The translations under genes were made by a program, and so were the position numbers. Positions 32,653 to 43,333 of a stretch of DNA of 64,000 nucleotides are shown here, piece by piece. Position 1 is the stretch's first letter, and every line of letters starts with the position of its first letter. Origin of the DNA: Rheum nobile (Eukaryota; Streptophyta; Magnoliopsida; Caryophyllales; Polygonaceae); NCBI GenBank assembly GCA_027886185.1, contig WOAB01000056.1:12710001-12774000 (forward strand), read 5' to 3'. The notes under the pieces were generated by a model. That model ran no database searches and had not been told where the DNA came from. It saw only the letters and a program-made list of their open reading frames with translations.

Positions 32653-33551
32653 TCGGATCAGTAGATCAATTGAATTAGGAATCAAAAAAGACCTGCCAAA
32701 ACCAATCAAGTCACAACTGAAATGTAAATTATTTGTGATTGTTGTTGGCTGGATCAAATAGGTAGTTTGCTACCGCTGTCAATGGTGGAAGCTTGGAAGA
32801 TGAGAGACAGAGACAGTGGATGGGCTGAGGAAGAGAGAGATAGACGAGGAAGACGAGGACGATGAGGAAGACTGAATACAAGTTGACAACGACTGTGAAG
32901 AGGGCCAGTAGGATTCAAGCAGCAAAACGCGTCGTTTTGTAATAAAATACGCCATCACATAACCGTTGACACAAAACGCGTCGTTTTAGATTTAAACAAG
33001 CTAAAGTTAGATAGAATAAAAGCCATACAGCAAATTCACCTCCCTCATCTTATCAATTTGGTCCAAAAAACTTAGTAAACTCGCTAAACCCAAATTAACA
33101 ACGAAATAAGACACATCAAGCAGCTCAGGAAAGCTCAGAAGGAGTCTTTAAATAGACTAGACACGAAATTGCTCAAACTATCAAACTAGATTCAGTAGAA
33201 CCCTCCAAAATTTCAAATTTCGAAGCTACACCTCCGAAATTAATAAGAGCGTATTCTCGTTAATTTATCACGATTTACAAATAAAATTAGGGATCTAATC
33301 CCACTACAAAACTGATCAAAATTAGGGTAAGATTCGAAGCTTACAGTGAACAAGAGCGAATTAGGCGTGGAATTGAGTTTGGATCTGGTGAGTTCCAATC
33401 CGGAATCCAGAGAGAGAAGCGAAAACGGGGAGACTTGCCGAGGAAGAAGACGATGAGGAGTACGAGGGAGGGACAAAGAAGACGATTGTTTGTGAAGAGT
33501 CCAGAGGAGACAGCCCGCAGAGGCCCCCACAATCCGAATAGGGTTTGGATC
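32653..33551 (-). promoter_or_regulatory. PIG-H 5' region, probable UTR exon and promoter
   Basis: Contains a minus-strand pyrimidine/CTCTT-rich leader (about 32790-32890), two copies of AAAACGCGTCGTTTT (about 32924-32938 and 32973-32987), and a possible 5' UTR donor CACT/GTAAGC near 33340-33350 that could splice to the acceptor before the PIG-H ATG. Small ORFs at 33240-33575 are not convincing coding sequence. The 8.5-kb Mutator element is inserted at the distal edge. Confidence 0.45.
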
Positions 33552-33588
33552 GGCTAAGCTGCACCCTGACACCATCCTATTTGCACCT

Positions 33589-33735
33589 GGTTACAGACGT
33601 GCGGAAGCCGATGTCGGGCGGAATCCACTGCTGCGCGGAAGCCGATGCCGGGCGGAATCCACTGCTGCGCGAAAGCCACTGATGCGCGGAAGCCAGTGCT
33701 GCGGAAGCCAGTGCCAGTCCGTGAAAGCACAGCAT
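33589..33735 (+). repeat. Left subterminal GC-rich array
   Basis: Repeats of GCGCGGAAGCC and GGGCGGAATCCACTGC, for example GGGCGGAATCCACTGCTGCG twice about 35 bp apart. The reverse complement of the right end (41870-42030) has similar GCGCGGAAGTGG units, so they face each other. Confidence 0.75.
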
Positions 33736-33886
33736 AGGAAGGGATAGCAGCTCGTGAAGTAAATATCAGTGGATTCGTTCAATCGCCGGACGAAGCTGAA
33801 GTGTATATATATGCATTGAGCGCTGCGGAGAATTCATACCATTTATATATCTTACAAGAAGTGAACACCATTTATTCTATTACGAA

Positions 33887-33937
33887 ATGTCGTGGCATAA
33901 CAACGATCATGAAAATTATGAAGAATCGCCTAAACTG
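33887..33937 (+). CDS. Possible first exon of the element's transposase gene
   Basis: Short open reading frame MSWHNNDHENYEESPKL ending at a GTATGT donor. Whether it splices to the exon near 34775 is an inference from position only. Confidence 0.3.
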
Positions 33938-34321
33938 GTATGTATTTTACAATTATTAAAACTATGAATAAAATTAGTATAAGATTTGTAATCTATATAT
34001 TAAGATTTTTGTGTTGTGTCATTAACGCATATTATGAGTAGATTAATTGTATCCAAATTCTCTTGAAAATCATCATGTCATGCAAATTAAAATATGTAAT
34101 TTTTCATCTCTAGTCATTTAACTACACAATTAATTTGGTGGGCTACAAAACGTACAAAAAATCTTAATTGTGTGAATTAATTTGTGGCATAGTGGAGAGA
34201 ATTATTGTTTTTAACTACTTGTTGGATGACATTTTAATTTGCATGAATTGACCATCAAGAGAATTTTTTTTAACTACTTGTTCGATGACATTTTAATCAT
34301 ATACCGCATTAAATATGTGTG

Positions 34322-34432
34322 AATTACACATTTTAATTTGTTAACTACTTGTTCGATGACATTAACGCATATTATGAGTAGATTGAAAATGTCATCGAAC
34401 AAGTAGTTAAAAACAAATTAAAATGTGTAATT
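34322..34432. repeat. Inverted repeat with about 42-bp arms inside the element
   Basis: Left arm 34322-34363 and right arm 34388-34432 are complementary except for a 3-base insertion (TTAACTACTTGTTCGATGAC against GTCATCGAACAAGTAGTTAA), with a 24-bp loop. Further partial copies of the arm occur from 34210 to 34490. It is presumably within the first transposase intron. The rest of 33938-34774 is AT-rich and holds nothing else. Confidence 0.8.
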
Positions 34433-34774
34433 CATTGATTTACACATTTTAATATGTGTGAATTACACATTTTAATTTGTTTTTAACTACTCATAATATG
34501 CGGTATATGATTAAAATATCACCGAATAAGTAATTAAAATGTGTAAAAATTGAAAATGTTGAAACATATTAATATGTGTGAATTAATCATATAATACTCC
34601 ATTGATTTTGATAGAAAAAAATTGAAAATGTTAAAACGTACAAAAAAGATAGCATTAATTCCAACTGGCATTATGACATCACGAGTGAAGTTAGAAGAGT
34701 GTTAAACTATCTCCTTAATTTGTGTGCAATAGGTTCAAACGTCATTTAATAAACTCGGAGGGAGTAGTAACATA

Positions 34775-36822
34775 TTGAATTATAATGTTTACGAATTTTG
34801 GCGGGATTTTACGACATACTTTCAAACATATTATATGTGGGGAGATCGAGAAACCATGTTAGACTGGGCACGTCAACAAGGACGGTATCTAAATATGGTT
34901 CTAACCATAAAAAAATCTTGGGAACGAAATGTTATATTAGCATGCGAAAAATCAGGTAGTTATAGGCCATACTCGGATAATTTGATACGGAAAACACGTA
35001 TAAAGAAGAGCGAATGTCCATTGAGCTTAATGGACTTATGCAAAGGGACGACACTTGGATACTAAAGGTGATATGTGGTACACACGATCACGACCTTCCA
35101 CAAAATCTAAAGGGTCATGCCTATGCTGGACGATTGACTGAGGAACAACGCGTGGATGTATTGGCGTTGACAGAAGCTGAAGTAAAGCCCAAGAATATTT
35201 TCACGTTCTTACGTCAGAAGTACAAATCCATTGTTACATCGCGAAAGCAAATTAACAATGTACGACAAGCATATCGCGAACAAGAAATGGGGGACATGTC
35301 AGTAACTCAGTTCACAAAGCATTTTTTATCGGATAGGGGTTATTATGTTAGTGACCGAACGGTGCCTGGAACGAACAATGTGGTTCAAGACTTGTTTTGG
35401 GCCCATCCCCAATCACAACACCTGTTGAACTTGTTTCCTTATGTCGTAATAATGGATTCGACATACAAGACAAACAAGTAAGTTTAAGCCGGTGTAATAT
35501 CTTTTATATAGTAATTTTAGCTAATCAATAGAGTGTGGTAATAACGGTATTTATTATCTGCATTGAATTTATTTGTAGGTACAATATGGCACTTCTTGAG
35601 ATTGTCGGCTTTACGTGCACAGGAAAGACTTTTAACGTGGCGTATTCTTTCATGGCACATGAGAACGTTGACCACTACGTATGGACATTGTATGAATTGG
35701 AGCACTTGTACGATAAAATCAGAAAAAGACCAACGGCGATAGTCACAGATCGAGATTTGGCTGAAGTTAAGGCTATACCCCACATTTTTCCCCATGCCCA
35801 ACATCTGTTGTGTTGGGTGCATATACTAGTCACCTGTAAAGCTTATGCGCTTACTGTGACAGGTAATAGTGGTTTAGCAAATTCTTTCTCAAACCAATGT
35901 CGTGAATTGTTCAACTCCAAATCCGAGGATATCTTCTTACAACGGTTAAATGAAATGCGGGACACGTGGAAAGGTAGTCTGGTGACATACCTTATGAAAA
36001 CGTGGCTTGTGCCTTACCTACATCGTATTGTTAGGGCATGGACTGATACCAATCTCCATTTAATCACCAGAACAACAAATAGGTAATTTACTTTGCGGTT
36101 TAGGAATTATTACTTGCTACTCATACAGGACATGATTTATTGATAATTATATTATGTTTACAGGGTTGAGGGGGCCCACTCTGTGCTGAAAGATTTCATC
36201 GATTCTTCTGTTTGTGGCTTCAACACAATAGCAAAGAAGATCCATTGTTTGATAGAAGATCAGGTTGTTGTTGTGAGAGGATCCATGGAGATGGATCGAA
36301 ATACGATCCATGCGCGTGTCAACAAACTAAAACCACCTATGGACTGTCTTTTTCTCCGACTTACCAACAAGGTGTCAAAATTGTGTATAGACACAATATT
36401 GGGCACGATGGATAGGGTCTTGCACCCAAAATATGAATTTGATCCGACTGTTTGCAATGACCGTTGGTGGACAACGGTCAGAGGACTTCCATGTGCACAC
36501 GATGTATATGAAGCAATGATGACAAATACCCCGTTGAAGCCAAGTCAGATTCATCTTTTTCTGGAAACAAGTTGTATGGGAAGGTGTTACAGAACATGCG
36601 CTCCCGCAAGACGATGTTCCCCTAACGACAGATGACCTAGTATTCGAGGACTTGATGGGGGATATAAATGCTGGGAGGCTGAGCGTTGACCAGATCCACC
36701 GTATTAAAAGGGCATACAAAGACGAGACCATGTCTGGGAGGTCCTCACTGCAGGAGCCTCCTACTAGCTCCATCAAATCAAAGGGGAGGCCAAAGAAGGA
36801 TTCAATGAGAAGGGATAAGACC
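34775..36822 (+). pseudogene. Mutator-type transposase (FAR1-like), frameshifted
   Basis: N-terminal FAR1-like DNA-binding region (FWRDFTTYFQTYYMWGDRET, then KKSECP). A one-base deletion near 35018-35025 shifts the frame, which resumes in ELNGLMQRDDTWILKVICGT and GHAYAGRLTEEQRV. MULE catalytic domain: PYVVIMDSTYKTNK at the end of an exon (donor GTAAGT, 35481), next exon from about 35581 with NMALLEIVGFT, IVTDRD and FPHAQHLLCWVH. A further exon from about 36165 has AHSVLKDFI. The SWIM-like zinc motif is degraded (CND..GLPCAHDVYEAM). A second shift near 36552-36560 separates it from HALPQDDVPLTTDD and an AT-hook-like SKGRPKKDS tail. TAG at 36823. Inactive as it stands. Confidence 0.85.
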
Positions 36823-36825
36823 TAG

Positions 36826-37670
36826 TTGGAGCATGCAGAAGAGAATACACATATCAATCCGCCCACCTCGATGAGCGGTTCAATATTAAAAGGTCGGGGT
36901 AGTCAGAGCCAGCGTGCATGCCGTAAGCCATCAATAAGCGAAGTAGTAGTTGGGCCCGAGGATGACCAACCAGACATGCATTTAGGGGTCAATTTTGGCG
37001 TCCAGAATATGGACCCGTTTATGTTCATGTACATCACCAGTGCATTGGACGTGACGGGGGACGGTCACTGCGGGTATCAGGCACTTGCAACACTACTTGG
37101 GTTGCCCCAGAGCCAATGGAAGCAAATTCGAAGGGAGATGGCGATAGAGTTGAAAACAAACATACACGTATACAGTACAATCCATCCAATGGTCACGCCG
37201 CTGCCCGATCTGATCCATAACATCAACTATTTTGGAAAAAAATGTGGACTCCAACATTGGATGGAGATGCCGATGTGTGGCTTGATTTTTGCTACAAAAT
37301 GCCAAAAAGTTTTGGTGTTCTTGGCTTGGAACGGTGTGCACACTAGTCTCCCAATGATTTGCTACAACCACGATGCGCTCCCTCCTACAGAGGTGCTTGC
37401 AGTGGCCTTAGTGAGAGCACGTAATCATTTTATACCGGTGAACTACGTTGCCCTATCTTGTTTTAATTTTTTGTACTTAAAATCGTATATCTGTAAAGAT
37501 GAGTTCATTTGTTTCAGGTATGGTTGGGGAGTGATGCGCCAATCCCTCCCATTGTGGCGCAGTGGAGATAATTCCATCATCAAAGTGTTAATAATTGGGA
37601 TCGTGCATTTCTTCCGCGTATTCAAGAGTTTCAAAGATATCGTGTTGAAAATGATCGACCAACGGCCTAA
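36826..37670 (+). pseudogene. OTU-type cysteine protease domain in frame with the transposase
   Basis: In the same frame directly after TAG 36823-36825, so it could be the C-terminal part of a transposase-OTU fusion. OTU proteases cleave ubiquitin or related modifiers. The catalytic box is intact: DVTGDGHCGYQALATLLG (Asp, Cys), then REMAIELKTN and a late His in ARNHFIP. The exon ends at 37437 (GTGAAC donor). The next exon at 37518 gives VWLGSDAPIPPIVAQWR, TAA at 37569-37571, then WDRAFLPRIQEFQRYRVEN and TAA at 37668. One of the stops is therefore internal. The first part has low-complexity linkers with a basic patch (KGRGSQSQRACRK). The pairing of a Mutator transposase and OTU has been seen in plants, as far as I recall. 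Confidence 0.75.
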
Positions 37671-37927
37671 TTATATACATGTAATTTTGGGTAGTAATGT
37701 ATAATTTTTACATATTTATCAATTAAAATAGTTGATAAAATTTTGTTGTTACACATTTTCTAATTCGACCCAAACACGTTACATTTTTTAACCCGAATTT
37801 TTTTATCCATCCTAACCGGTTCCGCCCGATAACTATTTTGTTATTCTATTTTTTTAATTTGATGTATATATATTATAATTATACCTACTATATATATTAA
37901 ATATACTATACCCAGTATAAAATTGGC

Positions 37928-37934
37928 TATAAAA
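37928..37934 (+). promoter_or_regulatory. TATA box of the PMD gene
   Basis: TATAAAA in GGCTATAAAAACC, 377 bp before the first PMD ATG. Just downstream lies a GC-rich leader (37990-38120) with GCGCGCCTCCCA repeats that recall the element's subterminal arrays. Confidence 0.5.
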
Positions 37935-38304
37935 ACCTCAATTTTATACGTTCCCATTCATTCAACAATCTGTCCAAGTCCCTTCCAGCACCCCAAAACG
38001 GAATCAGCCTCCCCCCACCGCCCCTCGCCTCCCACCGCCGCGCGCCTCCCACTGCCGCGCGCCTCCCACAGCCGTGCGTCACCCAGTGTCGCGCGCCTCC
38101 TAGTGCTGCCCTCTGCCGCCCTCTGCTCTTCCCGGCCGCTGTCCTCCGGTGCATGTATGCATGTAATCCGATGGGCATCTCAAATGCAGTAAAGATGAGT
38201 TCATTTTATTCTCTTCAATCCTCTCATAAGCTCTCTTTCAATCATTTTTTTGCAGATTTTCTAAGTGTTTTTTGCAGATTTTCTAAGTGTTTATAGTAGA
38301 AACT

Positions 38305-41300
38305 ATGGCACGGACTCGAGGACGCAGCAGTCTATGGGTATTTTACTATCATCCTTACATAATTAATTTCTTTCATAATTTATGGGTCTTTTTATATACG
38401 TGCTTTCTTTTCATTTATAATACAATACTACTTGTAAGATATGATTATTCATATATTTTGCCTAATTTGTATAAAAGCCTACCAGTTTGATAAAATATCT
38501 AATTTATATTTATTTAGTCACAAAAAAACATAGCTAATTTAGGTTGATAATTGGGCTATAATTTGTAGAATAATGTAAGGGCAAATAGATAAATGAGTTA
38601 ATTAAGTTGATGACTTGGCATAGTTAGAAGGTTGATTGCCCCATACTACTTTTAAACTACTATATTTATATACATGCAACTTTTCTACATTCACAATAAT
38701 ACTTGCCCATTTTTTTATAATAATATTAGTTTGTTATTATATGGTTTTAGAGTTCTTTAACAAACAGATTCGGCTTGGGGGGAGGGTCACGACACGTGCA
38801 CGAGCGAGGGGTCACACAATCCGCTCGCAGAGAGAACGAAATCAGAAGAACGAAAGTCGTTGACGAGGAAACGAATTTAGGACCCCAAAATGAGGAGACG
38901 GGTGTCCGCACGGAAGAGGAGGATGTGTCCTACCATTCCGGTCACGCCAATACTGCAGGTCCGTCCGCCAGACGAAGCTTCTCTGGCACAGTCGGTCGGT
39001 CAGGAAGTGGGCCTTCATCTTCTAGGTTACGCCCGTCAGCTAGTGCACGATACTACTCTCCGGCTGATAATGTACCTGCACCGATGGAGGTTGACGGATA
39101 TGGCGGTGGACCTACAAATCTTACATTGCTCAGAAATTTCGATACCCACATTGCCAGATTTGTGTGGAAGAGTACTGATAAGAATTACGTAAGTTGACAT
39201 ATTATATCCTTACTATATCCAATCATTCAAGTATACAAAATGTATTAATTTTCACTTGTTGTTGCAGGTCCAAAAAGTACTTAAACCACACGAAAGGTCT
39301 ACCGGACTAGTGCCGTGGAAGGAAGAAGCGATCCCACGTGGGCGATGGTTCACACGAGCAAGACAAAGCGGGTTGACTAGGCTGTTGTCCCTAGAGTGGA
39401 AAACAATGGATTGGGTCTTGATTTCGGCGTTCGTAGAGCGTTGGCACCCCGAAACGAACATCTTCCATTTTCCATGGGGGGAGATTACCATAACGCTCCA
39501 TGATGTGTACAAGATTATGGGGTTGGATATTGACGGCATGCCTCTGGTCCAAACAATGACAGAAGATGAATTATTTTCCATCCTCGGTGTGTGTATGGCT
39601 TCAATGAAGAACATATGGCTAGAAATAAAACCAACAGTGGTTTTGTCGTAAGTGAATTGAATGGGTGGTTGAAGAATTTTGTAACGGGTGAATCAAATAT
39701 ACACCCAGATATTATTGCATCTGGCTTTTTGGCGGTTCTCATAGGGTGCACCCTCTTCCCTGACAAGTCTGCGAGCAAGATAAAGCTCAATTTATTTGGA
39801 GTTGTACTGGACATCGATTTGACACGAGACTATGCATGGGGTGCAACAACTCTTGCCTACCTATACCGACAATTAGGTATGACAAGCCGTAGAGATGCAA
39901 AATAAATATCTGGTTGTTTGCTGCTTCTCCACGTAAGTATCCAAATCTCTTAATATTGTCATCTAATATTATTATATATCTATTAGTTACCAATTTTCGC
40001 GTAGAACTGGATTTGGAGCTACTTCCCCAAGCTTAGGGGTCATCTTTCTCAAGAAATGGCCACCATGAAAGATGGGCGAGCTGCAGCTTGGGATGAGCAT
40101 CGACCGTCTAAATTGCCAGGTTGTGACAGGATAGAGGGTATGAGGCGGGAGCTCGACTTAGTAGCCCTTGACGAGGTACTACAAATTTTGATATATTGCT
40201 TTATTCTAAATTCATATTTTTATACAATGCACACTAAAACGTTTTTTTTACAGGTAAATTGGGTGCCATGGAAGGGCATCAATTTCAATGATGAATTCAA
40301 GATTTCCATGTACAGAGGTACCCTGAAGTTCCTCATTTTTTACGAACCGTACATGCCTGATCGGGTTACTCGTCAGTTTGGTCATGTTCAGGGAGTGCCT
40401 CAACACCCAATTCGGCCTCACTCTGTTACACGGAAACTTGATCTGACCAAGTGCAAAGCCTTGTTTAGCAGTGATGACGACCATTGGGAGGAACGGTTGA
40501 GCTACCTCTACCCGATAATGGAGCTACCCAGATGTCGTAATGCATGGGATGTGACATCTGACTATATGGACTGGTTTACGGAGCATTCTCACCCCTTCCT
40601 TGATTACAGATCCCCTGCACTACTTGCAGAAGGTGTCGCACGGCCCGTACCGCTTGCCCTCGATGCAGTGAGAGTACGTAACCATATTGTTTTATAATTA
40701 TTTTATTAAATAATATATCATCTAATATTTTATTGTATTGATTTTGCGATGACAGCGTATGAACCAAGTAGAAGGTATCATACGGGATGAAATGGACATG
40801 ATTAACAGGTACGAGGACTCGCATCCATTGAAGCGGACGCTTATGAAGATTTATGAAATGGTGACAAATGAGGTCGTCCCAGTGCCAGTTTTTCCGACGC
40901 GAGCTTCTCAAAACCAAGGCTATACTCCAGCTCGCCATAGTGATTTCGGGACACAACGCCAATCACCACCAGGTCCAAGCTCAAGGGGTGGATACCAAGC
41001 TCACTCATTTCAAGGTCATGACTTAGGGCCACAGTTTCAGGCTGCTTTTTTCGGGACAAAATCTCAAGTTTCATACTTTCAGTATGGACAACAAGATCCT
41101 AACTTCGGGTTTTCCTCATTCGGGGTCGGATCCCAACCCCCCGCATCCAGGTCAGGATCCCTACCCCCCGCATTTGGGTATGGATCTCACCCCCCCCCCC
41201 TCCCCGCATTCAGGTCAAGTTCCCAACCCCCTGCTTTCGGGGTCGGATCCCAAGCTCCAGGCTATGACACATTGAATCAAGACCACATGGGGGGTTTTAC

Positions 41301-41400
41301 ATCATTACTTGGATCATCATCATATCCATATGACTACCCTTTTTCGTATGGAGAAGGGTTCGGAGAAGGGTACGGAGGAGGTTATAATAGAGACAATTAA
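38305..41400 (+). pseudogene. Plant mobile domain (PMD) gene of the Mutator element
   Basis: Six-exon structure: 38305-38337 (MARTRGRSSLW), about 38769-39188, 39268-about 39933, 40005-about 40174, 40255-40673 and 40757-41400, with GT-AG borders. Exon 2 is Arg/Ser-rich and shifts frame once near 38860. Exon 3 has the PMD core: LVPWKEEAIPRGRWFTR, FVERWHPETNIFHFPWGEI, TITLHDVYKIMGLDIDG. A shift lies near 39595 before YGFNEEHMARN, then GCTLFPDKSASKI and a TAA at about 39903 where Gln is expected. Exons 4-5 give NWIWSYFPKLRGH, WVPWKGINF, FGHVQGVPQHP. The C-terminus is Gly/Gln/Pro-rich, low complexity, with FGVGSQ repeats, ending YGGGYNRDN. Three lesions in otherwise preserved coding sequence. Confidence 0.8.
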
Positions 41401-41524
41401 ATAGGTTTATATTAAGTCTTTTATTAAGAAGTTATTTATGCTACTTGTCTTTTCGGAGAAGGACAATATGAAGTTATTAATGTTGAATAATAATGATTTC
41501 AATTTTACTTTTAAATTATTGCAA

Positions 41525-41790
41525 GTTACATATTTTTCATATAACTTTAACAATATTTATTAATATTTAATATTTTTTAAATATCAAAGAAGAACCCGAC
41601 TCGACCTAAAAATCCGACCGTTACATATTTTTCATATAACTTTAACAATATTTATTAATATTCAATATTTTTTAAATATCGAAGAAGAACCCGACTCGAC
41701 CTAAAAATCCGACCGTTACATATTTTTCATATAACTTTAACAATATTTTTAAAATATCGAAGAAGAACCCGATTCGACCTAATCCGACCC
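41525..41790. repeat. Three tandem copies of a 95-bp unit
   Basis: Unit starts GTTACATATTTTTCATATAA and ends GACCTAAAAATCCGACC; copies at 41525, 41620 and 41715 (last one shortened). A single related unit sits in the deletion derivative near 43680-43760. Confidence 0.8.
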
Positions 41791-41859
41791 AAATTCAACC
41801 CAAAAATTTATATGACTCGATCGATCCAAACCCGATCCAATTTACGTATAATTTTATGG

Positions 41860-42073
41860 GCTATCACATCCGCCGCCATCTAGCGCCGGCAACCCACCGC
41901 CGACATCCATCACCATCGCCGACATCCAGCAACCGCCGGCAGCTACCTCCGTGCGGCATCCACTTCCTCGCGGCAACCACTTCCGCGCGACAACCACTTC
42001 CGCGCGGCATCCACTGCCGCCCGGACTGCAGGTGCAGTTTGCACTCTGCAACCCAGTGCAAATAGGATCGGCC
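41860..42073 (-). repeat. Right subterminal array and terminus of the Mutator element
   Basis: GC-rich units of CGCGGCATCCACT/CGCGACAACCACTTC, reverse-complementary in style to the left array, ending GTGCAAATAGGATCGGCC at the right border. ORFs read through it are artefacts. Confidence 0.7.
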
Positions 42074-42134
42074 GTTTGGATGGTCATGTCATGTGTTATT
42101 TGTTTTTCCTTAACAAAATGAAGGAAAAAACAAT

Positions 42135-43293
42135 CACGATTTTTTCGCCTGATATCCCTGAGGTATGACGAAATTCGCGAGGTATTCCAAAGATTTATCT
42201 ATTTCGCCTGATATCGTTTTGTTCTGTTTTCTTTTCGCCAAATGCCCATCTTTAATTCTCATCTGTTAAAAAAACAAAAACAAAAAAGTCAAAATCTCCA
42301 AAAAGGTATCGTCTTCTTCGATGAGCCTCCCTTACGTCGCCTTCTGCACATCTCGCCGGCAACCTCCGCCCCTGCTCACCGGCTCGCACCGACTCGTCTT
42401 CTCCCTGCCCTCGACGACAACTCGCCCCCCTTCTACCGCCTACTGCACATCTCGCCGGCGGCCTTCGCCCATACTCATCGGCTCGTATTTACCCCGCTCG
42501 CCTCCGCCTCCACCCCTGATCTCCGGCGAGCACAAGCTACAACGACGACGACAAGGCACAAGTTGGTAATAACACAGTTCTTGGTTGTCAATGCAATACT
42601 AGCCAATTGAATGAATTTACTGAATCAATTAATTGAATATTTGGTTGATTGGTAGTAATATAAACAACTTCATAATTAACAGCTCGTCTATATATACACA
42701 CATACAGTACATTTGCCTCAACGTGGAAGACTGGAAGCCTCGATTGACCGATTAAAACGTGTTAGATTAAAATTTATAATTCAAGAATCATAAATCTCGT
42801 TTCTCAAATCCGAACTCATCTGAATATTTATAAGAAAAAGCGTGTCTCGAACAATATCGTTTTTCGGCTGACCTCGCCGGATAATTCGGCGACGAATCCA
42901 ACCCCGCACGCATCCTTGTCGTTCGCCGGGTCGTAGAGCCATAGAGGCTTCTCCGGCACCTGTGACATCCCAGATCTAACCCCAACCCGGAGCATCGGGG
43001 CCCGACCCGAGTGCTGGTTGATGGAGGAGGTGGATCCGAATTTCGTCAATCGGTGCGAGCCGGTGAGCAGGGGCGGAGGTTGCCGGCGAGATGTGCAGAA
43101 GGCGACATAAGGGAGGCTTGTCGAAGAAGACGATACCTTTTTGGGGATTTTGATTTTTTTTTTTAACAGATGAGAATTAAAGAGGGGCATTTGGTGGGAA
43201 AAAAAAGACTCGGCGGTACCACGCGAAATATGTAAATTTTTGGGACATCTCGTGAATTTCGCCATACCTCAGGGGTATCAGGCGAAAAAACCG
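42135..43293. mobile_element. Pack-MULE-like element with about 250-bp terminal inverted repeats
   Basis: Left arm 42135-about 42395 (TTTTTTCGCCTGATA.., ..CCGGCAACCTCCGCCCCTGC) is the reverse complement of the right arm about 43045-43293 with scattered mismatches. AAAAAACAAT flanks both ends (42125-42134 and 43294-43303), consistent with a 9-10 bp duplication. The interior holds a captured gene fragment (42848-43040) and a second, diverged copy of the inner arm sequence (about 42435-42480). No transposase. Confidence 0.85.
42848..43040 (-). pseudogene. Captured fragment of NADH-glutamate synthase (NADH-GOGAT)
   Basis: The minus-strand frame gives KFGSTSSINQHSGRAPMLRV, then VPEKPLWLYDP and DKDACGVGFVAELSGE. 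This matches the plastid pre-sequence/propeptide junction and the start of mature NADH-GOGAT, whose N-terminal Cys (CGVGFVAEL) is the glutaminase nucleophile. The parent enzyme makes two glutamates from glutamine and 2-oxoglutarate and is over 2,000 residues; only about 60 remain. The flanking frame continues into the inverted repeat, so a chimeric transcript is conceivable but no function is claimed. Confidence 0.8.
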
Positions 43294-43333
43294 AAAAAAC
43301 AATTTTGTGATAGATTTGCTACTTCATAATTTA

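Larger units (their letters stand above)
33552..42073 (+). mobile_element. Mutator-like element (8.5 kb) with transposase, OTU protease and PMD genes
   Basis: The ends carry the same core CTATTTGCAC in inverted orientation (33577-33586; 42056-42065), followed inwards by GC-rich arrays of GCGCGGAAG-like units. GTTTGGATS flanks it (33543-33551 GTTTGGATC; 42074-42082 GTTTGGATG), a 9-bp Mutator-type duplication with one mismatch. The shorter element at 43334-43918 has the same asymmetric end design (CCCTGACAC block only on the left, core 7-8 bp from the right end), which supports the boundaries. Cargo, all on the plus strand: transposase, OTU-domain region, then PMD gene behind its own TATA box. 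Confidence 0.85.

Noticed and set aside
33240..33575. 111-residue minus-strand ORF upstream of PIG-H
   Set aside because: Its start lies inside the Mutator terminus and its composition is that of a leader. A possible donor at about 33345 fits a non-coding UTR exon better.
36260..36776. Minus-strand ORFs opposite the transposase
   Set aside because: Shadows of the plus-strand transposase exon, which has clear MULE and SWIM-like motifs.
41854..42610. Several GC-rich ORFs on both strands near 41.9-42.6 kb
   Set aside because: They read through subterminal repeats of the Mutator element and the inverted arm of the Pack-MULE. No domain recognised.
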